Below the pieces are notes generated by a model. That model was not told the origin of the DNA, did no database searches, and saw only the letters and a list, made by a program, of their open reading frames with translations. Positions 1 through 8,407 of a DNA stretch of 64,000 nucleotides are shown here, piece after piece. The position numbers were made by a program, and so were the translations under genes. The first letter of the stretch is position 1; the number at the start of each line of letters is the position of its first letter. The DNA comes from Haloglycomyces albus DSM 45210. Lineage in GTDB: Bacteria; Actinomycetota; Actinomycetes; Mycobacteriales; Micromonosporaceae. The stretch is from positions 2,742,168 through 2,806,167 of the forward strand of contig NZ_AZUQ01000001.1 of assembly GCF_000527155.1 (NCBI RefSeq). Reading direction: 5' to 3'.

Positions 1-820
1 CCAGTCGGTCGACCGTGTTCTGCAGTTCCTCGAGTCGTGCCAGGAGGAGCTTGGTGTCGTCCGAGGCCTCCCAGGCGATCCCGGAATTCTCTTCCTCGAT
101 TTTCTGTGCCTCTTCCATGGAGGCCAGTACGACACCGATCAAGATGTTGAGAAGTAGAAAAGCTCCAAAGACGATGAACGTCAGACAGTAGGGGACCGCC
201 CAGAGACTGTGGGCCATGGCCGTCCGAATGACATTGCCGATGCTGTCAAGTGCCACCATCTGCAAGAGAGTCAGCAAGGCCTGCCCGATGGAGCCGAACT
301 GTTCCGGATTGTCCTCTCCGAAGGCCATCCAACCCAGCATCGCCCAGAGATACATGATGACGCCCATGAGGGCGAAGAGGCCGACGGACTTGGGAACGGC
401 CTTCTTCGCCGCGACGAGGATGATGCGCAGGCTGGGGATATTGCGCAGGAGGCGAGCGATGCGCGCCAGGCGAAGGAGCCGAATGATGGTGATGTTTTCC
501 CGCAACCCGGGGATGTAGGCGGCGACGACGATGGTGAAGTCGAAGATGTTCCATCCGCTGGCGAAATAACGCCACGTCCGTGGCGCATAGGCGATAAGCC
601 CAATGACCACTTCCACGGTGAAAAACGCGAGAAAGACCTTGTCCAGGCGTTCCAGGGCCGCGCCCCACCGAGTGGCGACGGATTCGAAGGTTACCGCGCC
701 GAGGACGAGGCCGTTGAGAATGATGACGGCCATGGACAGATACTGGAATCGGCTGGAGTCGTACCAGCGACGGCATTGCGCCACAATAGGATTGAGGACT
801 TCGGTTCCATTGGGTGACAT
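1..820 (-). CDS. Voltage-gated ion channel, NaChBac-like, C-terminus outside window
   Basis: One-domain, six-helix cation channel of the bacterial ion_trans family, acting in the cell membrane. I translated it by hand because no stop codon lies inside the window; 273 residues are visible and the gene runs off at base 1. S1-S3 cover about residues 25-107. S4 carries arginines at 114, 117, 120, 123 and 126, the regular every-third-residue pattern of a voltage sensor. The pore loop is near 180-197 and S6 near 205-235, followed by a Glu-rich cytoplasmic tail that could form the usual coiled coil. The filter reads ALDSIG where NaChBac has TLESWA. The ATG at 820 is the first possible start because an in-frame TAA lies just upstream; its Shine-Dalgarno is weak. 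The family is clear, the ion is not. Confidence 0.88.
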   Translation of the reverse strand, partial: MSPNGTEVLNPIVAQCRRWYDSSRFQYLSMAVIILNGLVLGAVTFESVATRWGAALERLDKVFLAFFTVEVVIGLIAYAPRTWRYFASGWNIFDFTIVVAAYIPGLRENITIIRLLRLARIARLLRNIPSLRIILVAAKKAVPKSVGLFALMGVIMYLWAMLGWMAFGEDNPEQFGSIGQALLTLLQMVALDSIGNVIRTAMAHSLWAVPYCLTFIVFGAFLLLNILIGVVLASMEEAQKIEEENSGIAWEASDDTKLLLARLEELQNTVDRL

Positions 821-948
821 ACCAGAAGGTTAGTGTAAGGCCCGGTTGAGATCGTGTTGGGGCGGAGGAGAGGTGTGGTCGACGTGGAACCGATGACGGC
901 CGAGACGCGAGAGGTACGCGGCACGTCCAATGAGGGTGGCGACAAATA

Positions 949-976
949 GGCGGGACCGACGGATGTCGATCCCGCC
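949..976 (-). terminator. Terminator hairpin after the S8 protease gene
   Basis: Arms GGCGGGA and TCCCGCC pair perfectly and enclose a second stem, CGAC/GTCG, with a GGAT loop. On the minus strand the hairpin follows the protease stop at 1020 and is trailed by TATTTGTC, a weak U-rich tail. Confidence 0.6.
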
Positions 977-1019
977 CACCGGGGAGTATTCAGGTCATCG
1001 CGCTTTTGAAGCGACCGGG

Positions 1020-2213
1020 CTACCAGTCCATTGTGTATAGGAGCAGGTTCGGTGTTCCACTTCCCGGGTTGGAAACGGCGCCTGAGGTGGCGCTGGAGGT
1101 GATCGCACCGTGGACCTGGCTGGGCGAGGCTCCCGGGTTCGTTTCCAGGTACAGGGCGGCTCCTCCGGCGACGTGCGGGGAGGCCATGGACGTTCCACTC
1201 GCCACATAGGTGGAGTCGTCACCGTCGATCCACGCCGACGTAATGTCGACGCCGGGAGCGAAGAGGTCGACACAGCTTCCGCTTGAGGTAAACGACGCCG
1301 CGGCGTCGGCATTGTCACTGGCGGCCACGGTAATGGCGTCCGCGACCCGGGCCGGTGACTGCCAACAGGCGGGGAGCCAGGAGGTGTTACCGGCGGCGAC
1401 GGCCACTGTTACCCCGGAATCGATGAGTCCCTGCACGGCGTCGTCCAGAGTGCTGTTCATGAAGCCGCCCAAGCTCATATTAGCCACTGAAGGACCATTG
1501 GCGTTGTCGGCCACCCAGTCGAGTCCACTGAGAATGTCAGCCGAGGTTCCCGAACCCTCACAGTCAAGGACACGCACCGGAACGACGTTGGCCTCCTTCG
1601 CCACGCCGAACTCGGAGCCCGCTACGGTTCCGGCGACGTGAGTGCCGTGCCCGTGGCAGTCGGAGCCGTCCCCGCCGTCGACGGCGTCGAATCCGGGTTT
1701 CATGCGACCGGTGAAATCGTTGTGGGAGATGTTGACTCCGGTGTCGACGATGTAGGCGTCCACCCCGTTTCCGGTGCGATTGTACTCGTAGGAATCGTCC
1801 AGGGGAAGGTTGCGCTGATCGATGCGATCGATTCCCCATGACGACGGGTTGTCCTGAGAGGCCTGCGAACTGAACGGTTCGTCCAGTTCAACCTCGATAT
1901 TCGCTTCCACGGTGTCCACATGTGGATGCGCGGCGAGTCGCTCGGCTTCGGACTGAGACATGTCGACGGCGAAACCGTTGACGAGATCCCATTTCTCGGT
2001 CACCTGCGCGTTGTAGCGCGACATCGACGGTGCCGTGTGTCCGTCCTGCATGGTGACGAGATAAGAGCCGGACACGGCGTCGGGATGTTCGGCGTTGAGA
2101 ACGTGGCCGTCGGCGTTGGGCTGTGCGGTGGCGGCGGTGGCGGCGAACACCCCGATGGCAAGCGCACCGGTCGCCACTGTACCGATGGCGCGGCGTCGAA
2201 TGGATTGTGTCAT
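1020..2213 (-). CDS. Secreted S8 family serine peptidase (subtilisin-like)
   Basis: Extracellular subtilisin-type endopeptidase of 397 residues. A twin-basic signal peptide covers about residues 1-30 and ends in ATA. An inhibitor I9 propeptide follows (about 50-110), then the S8 domain (about 125-395). The triad is visible: Asp157 in IVDTGV, His189 in HGTHVAGT and Ser342 in GTSMASPHVAGG, with oxyanion Asn276 in AAGN. This is the layout of the proteinase K/aqualysin group, where the propeptide is removed autocatalytically. I chose ATG 2213 because AGGGAG sits just upstream and the signal peptide then starts correctly; an in-frame start at 2249 lacks such a site. It stands alone, with hairpins on both sides. 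The substrate is unknown. Confidence 0.95.
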   Translation of the reverse strand: MTQSIRRRAIGTVATGALAIGVFAATAATAQPNADGHVLNAEHPDAVSGSYLVTMQDGHTAPSMSRYNAQVTEKWDLVNGFAVDMSQSEAERLAAHPHVDTVEANIEVELDEPFSSQASQDNPSSWGIDRIDQRNLPLDDSYEYNRTGNGVDAYIVDTGVNISHNDFTGRMKPGFDAVDGGDGSDCHGHGTHVAGTVAGSEFGVAKEANVVPVRVLDCEGSGTSADILSGLDWVADNANGPSVANMSLGGFMNSTLDDAVQGLIDSGVTVAVAAGNTSWLPACWQSPARVADAITVAASDNADAAASFTSSGSCVDLFAPGVDITSAWIDGDDSTYVASGTSMASPHVAGGAALYLETNPGASPSQVHGAITSSATSGAVSNPGSGTPNLLLYTMDW

Positions 2214-2333
2214 GTGTCGTCTCCCTGTCGTGTTGGCGCGTAGGCGCACCTGTTGTCATACCGTTGGGTACGACATACTAGAGAGTAAAATAAAAGTATA
2301 AGCATGTAAATGTAAATGTGTACGGTTGATGAA

Positions 2334-2370
2334 CCGTGCGTTGCGAAACGGGGTTCGCAGCAGCGCACGG
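2334..2370. terminator. Hairpin downstream of the acyltransferase-GH16 gene
   Basis: Imperfect inverted repeat: outer arms CCGTGCG (2334-2340) and CGCACGG (2364-2370), inner arms GCGAA and TTCGC. It lies between the fusion-gene stop at 2447 and the protease start at 2213. No U-tract follows on the minus strand, so a terminator role is inferred from position and strength only. The A/T-rich stretch 2275-2325 beside it probably holds the protease promoter. Confidence 0.4.
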
Positions 2371-2446
2371 TGCCGAATCCGATTGCCGACAGTTCTCGAT
2401 CGGAGGTCGCACCGCCGCTTGCGGGACAGCGAAACGACCTCCGCTC

Positions 2447-5287
2447 TCAGGGGTGCGTGTAGACCGCCACGTAGTCGATCAACATGGATTTGCCGTCGAC
2501 GGTGTCGCTCACCGGGGTCGATCCGGGGCCGTCGTGGTAGGCATCGGGAAATTGTCCGCCGATGGCGACGTTTAGGATCAAAAACACCCCTTGGTCGAGG
2601 GCATCGCTCCAGGCCCGAGGTCCGATATCGTCGCGTGTGATCGAATGAAACAGCCGACCGTCCAGATACCAGCGCACCTCACCGACTTCATGGTCGATTT
2701 CGGCGGCATAGCGGTGGAAGGACTCCGAACAGCTGTAACAGTCCTGAGGCGGTGACCCGAGTCCGCCGGTTTCCTCCTGGCAGGGACCGTCTTCCAGTGA
2801 CCCGCAATGCAGTGCTCCGAAGACCGAACCGTTGCCGTTCACGCTCTCCATCATGTCGATTTCACCGGTGGCCGGCCATCCGGTATAGCCGTCACGGAGA
2901 TCGGCGCCCATCGCCCAGAAGGCCGACCAGTACCCGAGTCCGTCGGATTCGTCGACGTCTGGCAGTCGCAAGGACGCTTCGAGCCGCACGACTCCTTCCG
3001 AGTCGGCACCGAAATCATCGCGTGCGGTCTCGATCCGGCCGGACGTCCACCGGCCTTGAGCGTCGCGCCGCGGGGTGATGGCCAGGTTTCCCTTCCCGTC
3101 GTGTGAAACATTGTCGATCTCATCGGTGTGGACGGCGATTTCGCCGGTTCCCCAATCGGGTGCCGGACATCCGGGGTAACAGGTGCCCGTGTCGTAGATC
3201 CAGTCCTCGCTCAATCCGGTTCCGGCGTCTCGGTCGAAGTCGTCGCGGAAGGCGATCCGCCAATCGTCCCCGGGCTGGACGGTCGTCACGGCGGCCGTGT
3301 CCGCTGCGACCAGTCCCGTGGTGGCGAGTTCGTGCTCCAGACGTGCGGTGAGGCGGGAGACCGCCGCTTGGGTCAAGTGTGACTCGTCGCGATAGAGCAG
3401 AAGGTTGTCCACGACCGACGGACAGGTATCGGCGGAACACAGGGTCGGCGACAGGTCGATCAAATGAACGTCGTCCCATACGTCTTGGGCGATGCGTTCT
3501 GCCGTCGGGTCGGGCCACAGGCCGTCGGTGCGGGGAAATTCGCAGGATTCCCAGTCGCTCGGATCGTTCGATAGACAGGTGGGGACGTCGAATCCCGGAT
3601 ACGGCGTGTCCCGCAGGTAGGCGACCGGTGCGCCGCTGTCGGTCAGACGTGACAGCGATGTCTCCCAAGCGGAGGTGACCTCGTCGGCGTCGGCCGAGTA
3701 GCGGTTGAGAGAGGCTACCAGTATGAGAGCGGGCGGGGGACCGGACTCAATTCGCTTGAACATGGCCTCTCTCCAGTCGTCGCATTCGGTGTAGCTGCGA
3801 TCGAGCTGATCGTTGTGCACCGTCATGGACGGCACCGGGCAACCGGATTTCGTCAGGATCTCGACCGCCGCGTCCCGTTCGTGAGCGATGGCCTCAATCG
3901 CGGGCAACCATTGGGACGCGTGTGAATCACCGAATACGACGATCCGGTCTCCGTCTCCCCGGACGCATGTGTCGTGTTCTATCTCGGTGGGTTCGAGCTG
4001 ACAGTCTCCGGCGGTTCCAAAGTCCTGTGACGCCTCCAAAGGGGACGGCGAAAGCGGTTGCTCGCGGTCGGTCGACACCGGCAGCCCCGCTTCCCAGCGA
4101 CTTCCGCTTCCTCCGGGATCCAGGTCGGTCCATTGACCCTGCTGTTCCAGAACCTTCATGGCTCCACTTCCTACCAGCAGTGCCACGATCACCGGAATGA
4201 TCATGGACGACGCTCCGACCGAGAGTCCCGCCGAAACGCGGTGATACCTCGGCTGGTGGAATCTAATGGGCTGCTCCACCGTCACGAGCGTCAGCCAGGC
4301 CGGCAGTACCGCCACGGCGACGATGAGGAGATTGACGGCCCAATGTTGTGGCCCCCAGGCGGCGTGGAACAGAATCAACACCGGCCAATGCCAGAGATAC
4401 CAACCGAAGGAGACTCGTCCCGCCCATCGCAGGGCCGGTAGTCGCAGTAGACGATTGGACTGCGGTCCTACCGCGATCAGGAGCGCGGCCGCCAGGGTGG
4501 GGAGTAGAGCGGCGCTACCGGGGAAAGCGGTCGTGGCATCGAACCACACCATCGCCGTGAGCAGCCCCGCCGTTGCCAGCGCGGCCAGACAGTGTTTCAG
4601 CCAGGCGGCTTGCTCGTCCAGGAACCTCGGCACCAGCGCCAAGGCCGCACCGACCGCGAACTGCCAGGCACGCGACGGGGTGCTGAAATAGGCGAGGGGT
4701 CCAGAAGACTCCACCCACCACAGGTTGAGGAGGAAGGACACGACCGCGATCACGGCAATGGTGACGGCCAAGGCTCGCCGCCATCGTGCGGTCAGGACGC
4801 ACACGGCGGCGAGCGGTGCCCACAGCAGGTAGAACTGTTCCTCCACCGCCAGTGACCAAAAGTGCAGCAGTGGCGACGGTTCACTGTGTCCCGCCAGGTA
4901 ATCGGTTTGCTGGTCGATGTAGCGCCAATTGGCCACCGACAGCGCCGACGTCACGGCGTCCCAGGCGATGTCGCGAATACGCAAAGGCGGCAGCAGAAAC
5001 CACGCGGCCACCAGGGTGGTGACCAGAACCGTGGTGGCGGCGGGCAGCAAACGGCGAGCGCGGCGTCCGTAAAAGGCGGGCAGATTGATTCGTCCGTGGC
5101 GTTCTTTCTCTCGTATCAGCAGTCCGGTGATGAGGAAACCGGATACGACGAAGAAGACGTCCACCCCGACGTAACCGCCGAGGGCGAAGGGAACTCCGGC
5201 GTGAAAAAGCAGCACGCCGATCACGGCGACTCCCCGCAGCCCTTCGATGTCGGTTCGGAAGCGGTCGTTGTGTTTTAGGTGGTCCAT
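2447..5287 (-). CDS. Acyltransferase-3 / SGNH / GH16 triple-domain fusion
   Basis: Membrane protein of 946 residues joining three units. Residues about 10-400 are an OafA-type acyltransferase-3 domain with around ten helices and the FHAG histidine; such domains bring acyl groups across the membrane. Residues about 447-660 are an SGNH domain, with Ser455 in GDSH and Asp634/His637 in DESH, which normally passes the acyl group to a glycan outside the cell. Residues about 676-946 are a glycoside hydrolase family 16 domain with the EIDMME active site (Glu809, Asp811, Glu814); GH16 enzymes cleave beta-1,3 or mixed beta-1,3/1,4 glucans. AT3-SGNH pairs are well known; I do not recall the added GH16. 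Its start overlaps the stop of the 46-residue peptide gene, so it is translationally coupled to the GT2 operon. No internal stop or frameshift is seen. Confidence 0.9.
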   Translation of the reverse strand: MDHLKHNDRFRTDIEGLRGVAVIGVLLFHAGVPFALGGYVGVDVFFVVSGFLITGLLIREKERHGRINLPAFYGRRARRLLPAATTVLVTTLVAAWFLLPPLRIRDIAWDAVTSALSVANWRYIDQQTDYLAGHSEPSPLLHFWSLAVEEQFYLLWAPLAAVCVLTARWRRALAVTIAVIAVVSFLLNLWWVESSGPLAYFSTPSRAWQFAVGAALALVPRFLDEQAAWLKHCLAALATAGLLTAMVWFDATTAFPGSAALLPTLAAALLIAVGPQSNRLLRLPALRWAGRVSFGWYLWHWPVLILFHAAWGPQHWAVNLLIVAVAVLPAWLTLVTVEQPIRFHQPRYHRVSAGLSVGASSMIIPVIVALLVGSGAMKVLEQQGQWTDLDPGGSGSRWEAGLPVSTDREQPLSPSPLEASQDFGTAGDCQLEPTEIEHDTCVRGDGDRIVVFGDSHASQWLPAIEAIAHERDAAVEILTKSGCPVPSMTVHNDQLDRSYTECDDWREAMFKRIESGPPPALILVASLNRYSADADEVTSAWETSLSRLTDSGAPVAYLRDTPYPGFDVPTCLSNDPSDWESCEFPRTDGLWPDPTAERIAQDVWDDVHLIDLSPTLCSADTCPSVVDNLLLYRDESHLTQAAVSRLTARLEHELATTGLVAADTAAVTTVQPGDDWRIAFRDDFDRDAGTGLSEDWIYDTGTCYPGCPAPDWGTGEIAVHTDEIDNVSHDGKGNLAITPRRDAQGRWTSGRIETARDDFGADSEGVVRLEASLRLPDVDESDGLGYWSAFWAMGADLRDGYTGWPATGEIDMMESVNGNGSVFGALHCGSLEDGPCQEETGGLGSPPQDCYSCSESFHRYAAEIDHEVGEVRWYLDGRLFHSITRDDIGPRAWSDALDQGVFLILNVAIGGQFPDAYHDGPGSTPVSDTVDGKSMLIDYVAVYTHP

Positions 5288-5415
5288 GGGAGCATTCCGT
5301 CCATTGTTCCGGAGGCGAGCAGAGTGAACAAAAGGAGTAGGAGGGTGATGGCGGTTCCCTGGGCGAAGCCGCGCTGGTGCGGTGACCTCGGCGGTTTGTC
5401 AGTTGGCGATTGCAT
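5275..5415 (-). CDS. 46-residue single-helix membrane peptide in the GT2 operon
   Basis: Small open reading frame read directly from the sequence. It starts at ATG 5415 inside the last codons of the GT2 gene (17-base overlap) and its TAA overlaps the first 13 bases of the acyltransferase gene. The product has a polar, basic N-terminus rich in Pro, one hydrophobic segment (about residues 21-36, with the run ITLLLLLFTLLASG) and a short tail ending PWTT. That fits a one-pass membrane peptide. The double overlap in a tight operon argues for real translation. I recognise no family; an accessory role for the synthase or acyltransferase is a guess. It could instead be only a coupling ORF. Confidence 0.6.
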   Translation of the reverse strand: MQSPTDKPPRSPHQRGFAQGTAITLLLLLFTLLASGTMDGMLPWTT

Positions 5416-6985
5416 GGGCTTTCTCCCGATGGGCGAGCGAGTCGGTGGTGGTGGGTGGCTCGGCGGGAACCGGCCGTAGCGTCTTCCATGCCGCTCCGAT
5501 CAGTGGGGCGTGGAGGACGGTATGGATGCAGATAAAGACGGCCGCGGGCCAAAAGGCGTAGGGATCGTACTGTGCGGCCGCCCATATCAGTGAGCCCCAG
5601 AGGCTGAGCAGGGTGATGCTGGACCACACCACGGTCAGCCGGGCCACGGTGGTCGCCAGTCGATTGCGTTTCTTGGTCGTTCCCGTCGGAGTCCATGACG
5701 CGGTGCGCTTTCGGATGAGGTGCCAGATCGCTACGACGTGGGTGTAGCTGTACAGCAGTTGGGCGCGCACGACGTTGAGGCGCCATTTGGTTTTATGGGC
5801 GGCCGGTAGCAGCACGAACCATACCCACAGCGTGGGAATGAAGGCCACCATGTGCCAGGGGCGTACCTGGTCGGCGTAGGCGGTGGCCATGATGATGGCT
5901 GGTATGGGGACGGCGAAGACGTTGACGGCGTTGACGATGTAGGAGGCAAAGCCGTTCCAGAAGCACAGGCGGGTCCGTAGCGGCATGCGGCGACGATGGA
6001 ACCGGCGGTCGACCAGGAGCTCGAGATTACCCATCGCCCAGCGGTATTGCTGGTTGACGTAGGCGGTGACGGTATCGGGCGAGGCTCCGGTGGCGAGGTT
6101 GACGGGAACGTAGGCCGTCTGCCAGCCGAATTTCGACAGTTCAATGGAGGTGAACATGTCCTCGCTGTGCTCCATTCTGGGGAAGCCGTCCAGACGTCGC
6201 AGCGCGTGACGTCGGTATACGACGCAGGATCCACAGCAGATTGCGGCGTGGTCGGCGTCGCGGGAGGGCTGAATCCAACGATAGAAGAGTTCTTGGGCGG
6301 CACCGGCGGCTTTTTCCAACCACCCCATGCTTTCTGTGGTTCGGAAGTATTGCGGTGACTGCACGATCGCGGTGTCGGGATCGGCGAAGTACGGCATGAG
6401 GTGGTAGAGGAAGTCGTCGCGGGGGCAGAAGTCGGCGTCGAAGACGGCGATGAATTCACCGTTCGAGACGCGGTAGCCGTGGTTGATGTTGCCTGACTTC
6501 TTGAGGTGCGGCCGGTCGTCGCGGACGTCGTAGTGGAAGCCGTAGGTGGCGGCCAACGCCGCGACCTCGGGTCGGTCGGAGTCGTCGAGAACGTAGACCG
6601 ATATCGGTCCGTGCCATCGCATGGCCGCGACGTGTCGGTAGGTGTTGCGGAGGATGTCGAAGTCTTCGCCGCAGGTGGGTAGGAGTACGTCGACGCTCGG
6701 GTAGTGATGTGGCCGGTACCCGTGCACGAGGAGCCGATGGCTCGTCCGGGTGGTTCGGCGCGACCGTTGGCCGTCCAACAAAGCAAGGGACCAAGCGATC
6801 ATATTGGCTCCCAGAACGACGAGGAACATCCACAACAGGGGATGACGTAGGGAGAAGAGGAACAGCGAGGTGGCGGTGAACAGGTAGGAGACGGCGATGC
6901 CGAGTAGGACCCAGCGTTGCTGCGGCCCCAGGTAGGAATATATTTCGCCGTCGTCGGGCGGTGTCGGTAGAAAGATCTGAGACAT
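5399..6985 (-). CDS. Processive family 2 glycosyltransferase, cellulose/curdlan-synthase-like
   Basis: Inner-membrane polysaccharide synthase of about 528 residues. Two N-terminal helices precede the cytoplasmic GT-A domain, which shows the ordered processive signature: VLDDSD, FDADF, HSEDM and QQYRW (the QxxRW product-site motif). Several C-terminal helices follow, as in BcsA and curdlan synthase CrdS, so it should make and export a beta-linked polymer from a UDP-sugar. No PilZ domain is evident. I chose ATG 6985; an in-frame GTG at 7015 would add ten residues. It is first in an operon with the 46-residue peptide and the AT3-SGNH-GH16 fusion; the GH16 domain suggests a beta-1,3 or mixed-linkage glucan, by inference. 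Confidence 0.88.
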   Translation of the reverse strand: MSQIFLPTPPDDGEIYSYLGPQQRWVLLGIAVSYLFTATSLFLFSLRHPLLWMFLVVLGANMIAWSLALLDGQRSRRTTRTSHRLLVHGYRPHHYPSVDVLLPTCGEDFDILRNTYRHVAAMRWHGPISVYVLDDSDRPEVAALAATYGFHYDVRDDRPHLKKSGNINHGYRVSNGEFIAVFDADFCPRDDFLYHLMPYFADPDTAIVQSPQYFRTTESMGWLEKAAGAAQELFYRWIQPSRDADHAAICCGSCVVYRRHALRRLDGFPRMEHSEDMFTSIELSKFGWQTAYVPVNLATGASPDTVTAYVNQQYRWAMGNLELLVDRRFHRRRMPLRTRLCFWNGFASYIVNAVNVFAVPIPAIIMATAYADQVRPWHMVAFIPTLWVWFVLLPAAHKTKWRLNVVRAQLLYSYTHVVAIWHLIRKRTASWTPTGTTKKRNRLATTVARLTVVWSSITLLSLWGSLIWAAAQYDPYAFWPAAVFICIHTVLHAPLIGAAWKTLRPVPAEPPTTTDSLAHREKAHAIAN

Positions 6986-7286
6986 GGATATCGCCTGTGG
7001 TCGTGAGGTTTCCACGGTCCGGTTGGGGAGTGGCCATTGTGGCGTGGTGGTAGTGGGGAACGAAAGTCCTTGTGGCTGTTGATATGAGGGTTTCCAACTT
7101 CACTGTAGTGCGGACACCTAAGAAATAGCAAAGTTTTCTAATAGAAATCACACCGCGAGCCCCGATGTGGCCATGCTTGATGTCACCCGAGGCGCAAAGT
7201 CCAGTATATGGGAGTTTCGGAATGCTTTCTCGCTTCCTTGTGCTGGGGCTTCAATAAATTATGGCATGCGACACATAAATATTCTC
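6986..7286. other. Divergent intergenic region, GT2 operon versus arginine operon
   Basis: About 300 bases with no convincing gene. It must hold the promoter of the minus-strand GT2 operon; the A/T-rich part around 7110-7150 is the likely place, but I could not pick a unique -10/-35 pair. The plus-strand arg promoter and ARG box begin at 7287. Confidence 0.5.
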
Positions 7287-7316
7287 TTGACTCAGCCAAT
7301 GTCATACTAATACAAT
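7287..7316 (+). promoter_or_regulatory. Sigma-70-type promoter of argC
   Basis: TTGACT at 7287-7292 and TACAAT at 7311-7316 are separated by 18 bases, close to the housekeeping consensus. The predicted start near 7322 leaves a short leader before the GGAGGA ribosome site at 7338-7343 and the argC GTG at 7349. Confidence 0.75.
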
Positions 7317-7318
7317 CT

Positions 7319-7336
7319 ATCGCATAAACATGCAAT
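7319..7336. promoter_or_regulatory. ARG box (ArgR operator) at the argC start site
   Basis: ATCGCATAAACATGCAAT has inverted halves GCAT and ATGC around AAAC. It matches 14 of 18 positions of the Bacillus-type ARG box CATGAATAAAAATKCAAK. It lies just after the -10, over the predicted transcription start, so binding of arginine-loaded ArgR (gene at 12576) should block the operon. A weaker look-alike, ACATAAATATTC, lies at about 7273-7284. Confidence 0.65.
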
Positions 7337-7348
7337 TGGAGGAAGTAC

Positions 7349-8371
7349 GTGACTTATCGCATCGCGGTCGCGGGAGCCAGCGGCTACGCCGGAGGCGAGG
7401 CCCTACGGCTCATCTGCGACCACCCCGAACTGGAACTGGCCTGCGCCACCGCACATACCCAAGCCGGTCAAGCGTTGACCGAGGTGCACCCGCACCTGCC
7501 GGGGCTCAGCGAGCGATACTTCGACTCCACCGGTAGTGAAACCATCCAGGCGGCCCGCCCCGACGCGGTCGTCATGACCCTGCCGCATGGACAGTCGGCG
7601 GCATTGGCCGCTGAACTTCCCGACGACCTGGCGATCGTGGACCTGGGAGCCGATCACCGGCTTGTCGACGCCGACCAATGGGCCAAATACTATTCCGGGC
7701 CACACGCCGGCAGCTGGACGTACGGGCTACCGGAACTGCCGGGACAGCGTGAGCGGATTCAGGCGTCCACGCGAGTTGCCGCCACCGGGTGCTACGCGGT
7801 AGCCACGATATTGGCCCTGGCTCCCTTGCTCCACAGCGGAATCGCTCAGAAACACGACGTGGTGACCGTCGCGGCGTCCGGGACGACCGGAGCGGGCAAC
7901 AACCCTGTGAAGCGCCTACTGGCCAGCGAAGTGACCGGATCTCTGACCGGTTACAAGACCGGTCGGCACCAGCATGTACCCGAAATCAAGCAGGCCACCG
8001 GCGCCACCGGCCTGTCGCTCACTCCGGTACTGGCACCCATGCCGCGCGGCATTCTCGCCACCGTCACCGCTCTCCCCGCGACGCCCGACATCGACGCCGA
8101 TGACGTCCGAGACCTCCTGCTCACCACCTACAAGGACGAGCCGTTCGTGCATGTCGTGCCCGAAGGAGCGCAACCGTCCACCAAAGCCGTCTTGGGCACC
8201 AACTCCGCTCAACTCCAAGCGACGGTGGACGCGGACTCGGGTCGACTGATCGTCACCTCCGCCGTCGACAACCTCGGCAAAGGAGCATCCGGTCAGGTCG
8301 TACAGTGCCTCAATCTCCTTCTCGGACTGCCGGAGACGACCGGTCTGACCGTCAACGGGATCGCTCCCTGA
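7349..8371 (+). CDS. argC: N-acetyl-gamma-glutamyl-phosphate reductase
   Basis: Cytosolic enzyme of 340 residues that reduces N-acetylglutamyl phosphate to the semialdehyde with NADPH, third step of arginine synthesis. The N-terminus has the dinucleotide-binding GASGYAG motif (residues 9-15). The catalytic Cys148 sits in ATGCYA, and GRHQHVPEI is the conserved C-terminal-domain motif. The GTG start at 7349 follows GGAGGA by six bases. It is first gene of the arg operon, directly after a promoter and ARG box. Length and motifs are normal. Confidence 0.97.
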   Translation: MTYRIAVAGASGYAGGEALRLICDHPELELACATAHTQAGQALTEVHPHLPGLSERYFDSTGSETIQAARPDAVVMTLPHGQSAALAAELPDDLAIVDLGADHRLVDADQWAKYYSGPHAGSWTYGLPELPGQRERIQASTRVAATGCYAVATILALAPLLHSGIAQKHDVVTVAASGTTGAGNNPVKRLLASEVTGSLTGYKTGRHQHVPEIKQATGATGLSLTPVLAPMPRGILATVTALPATPDIDADDVRDLLLTTYKDEPFVHVVPEGAQPSTKAVLGTNSAQLQATVDADSGRLIVTSAVDNLGKGASGQVVQCLNLLLGLPETTGLTVNGIAP

Positions 8372-8407
8372 ACCGCCATTGCACCTCGCGACACCAAAGG
8401 ACACAAC

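Noticed and set aside
209-817. Long plus-strand ORF opposite the ion channel
   Set aside because: It is the antisense shadow of the channel gene; the minus-strand translation has clear S4 and pore motifs.
2258-2288. TAC-n6-GTA-like pair before the S8 protease (ATACCGTTGGGTAC, ATACTAGAGAGTAA)
   Set aside because: It resembles the lipid operators, but each site has mismatches and the offset is 17, not 16; a protease is not an expected member.
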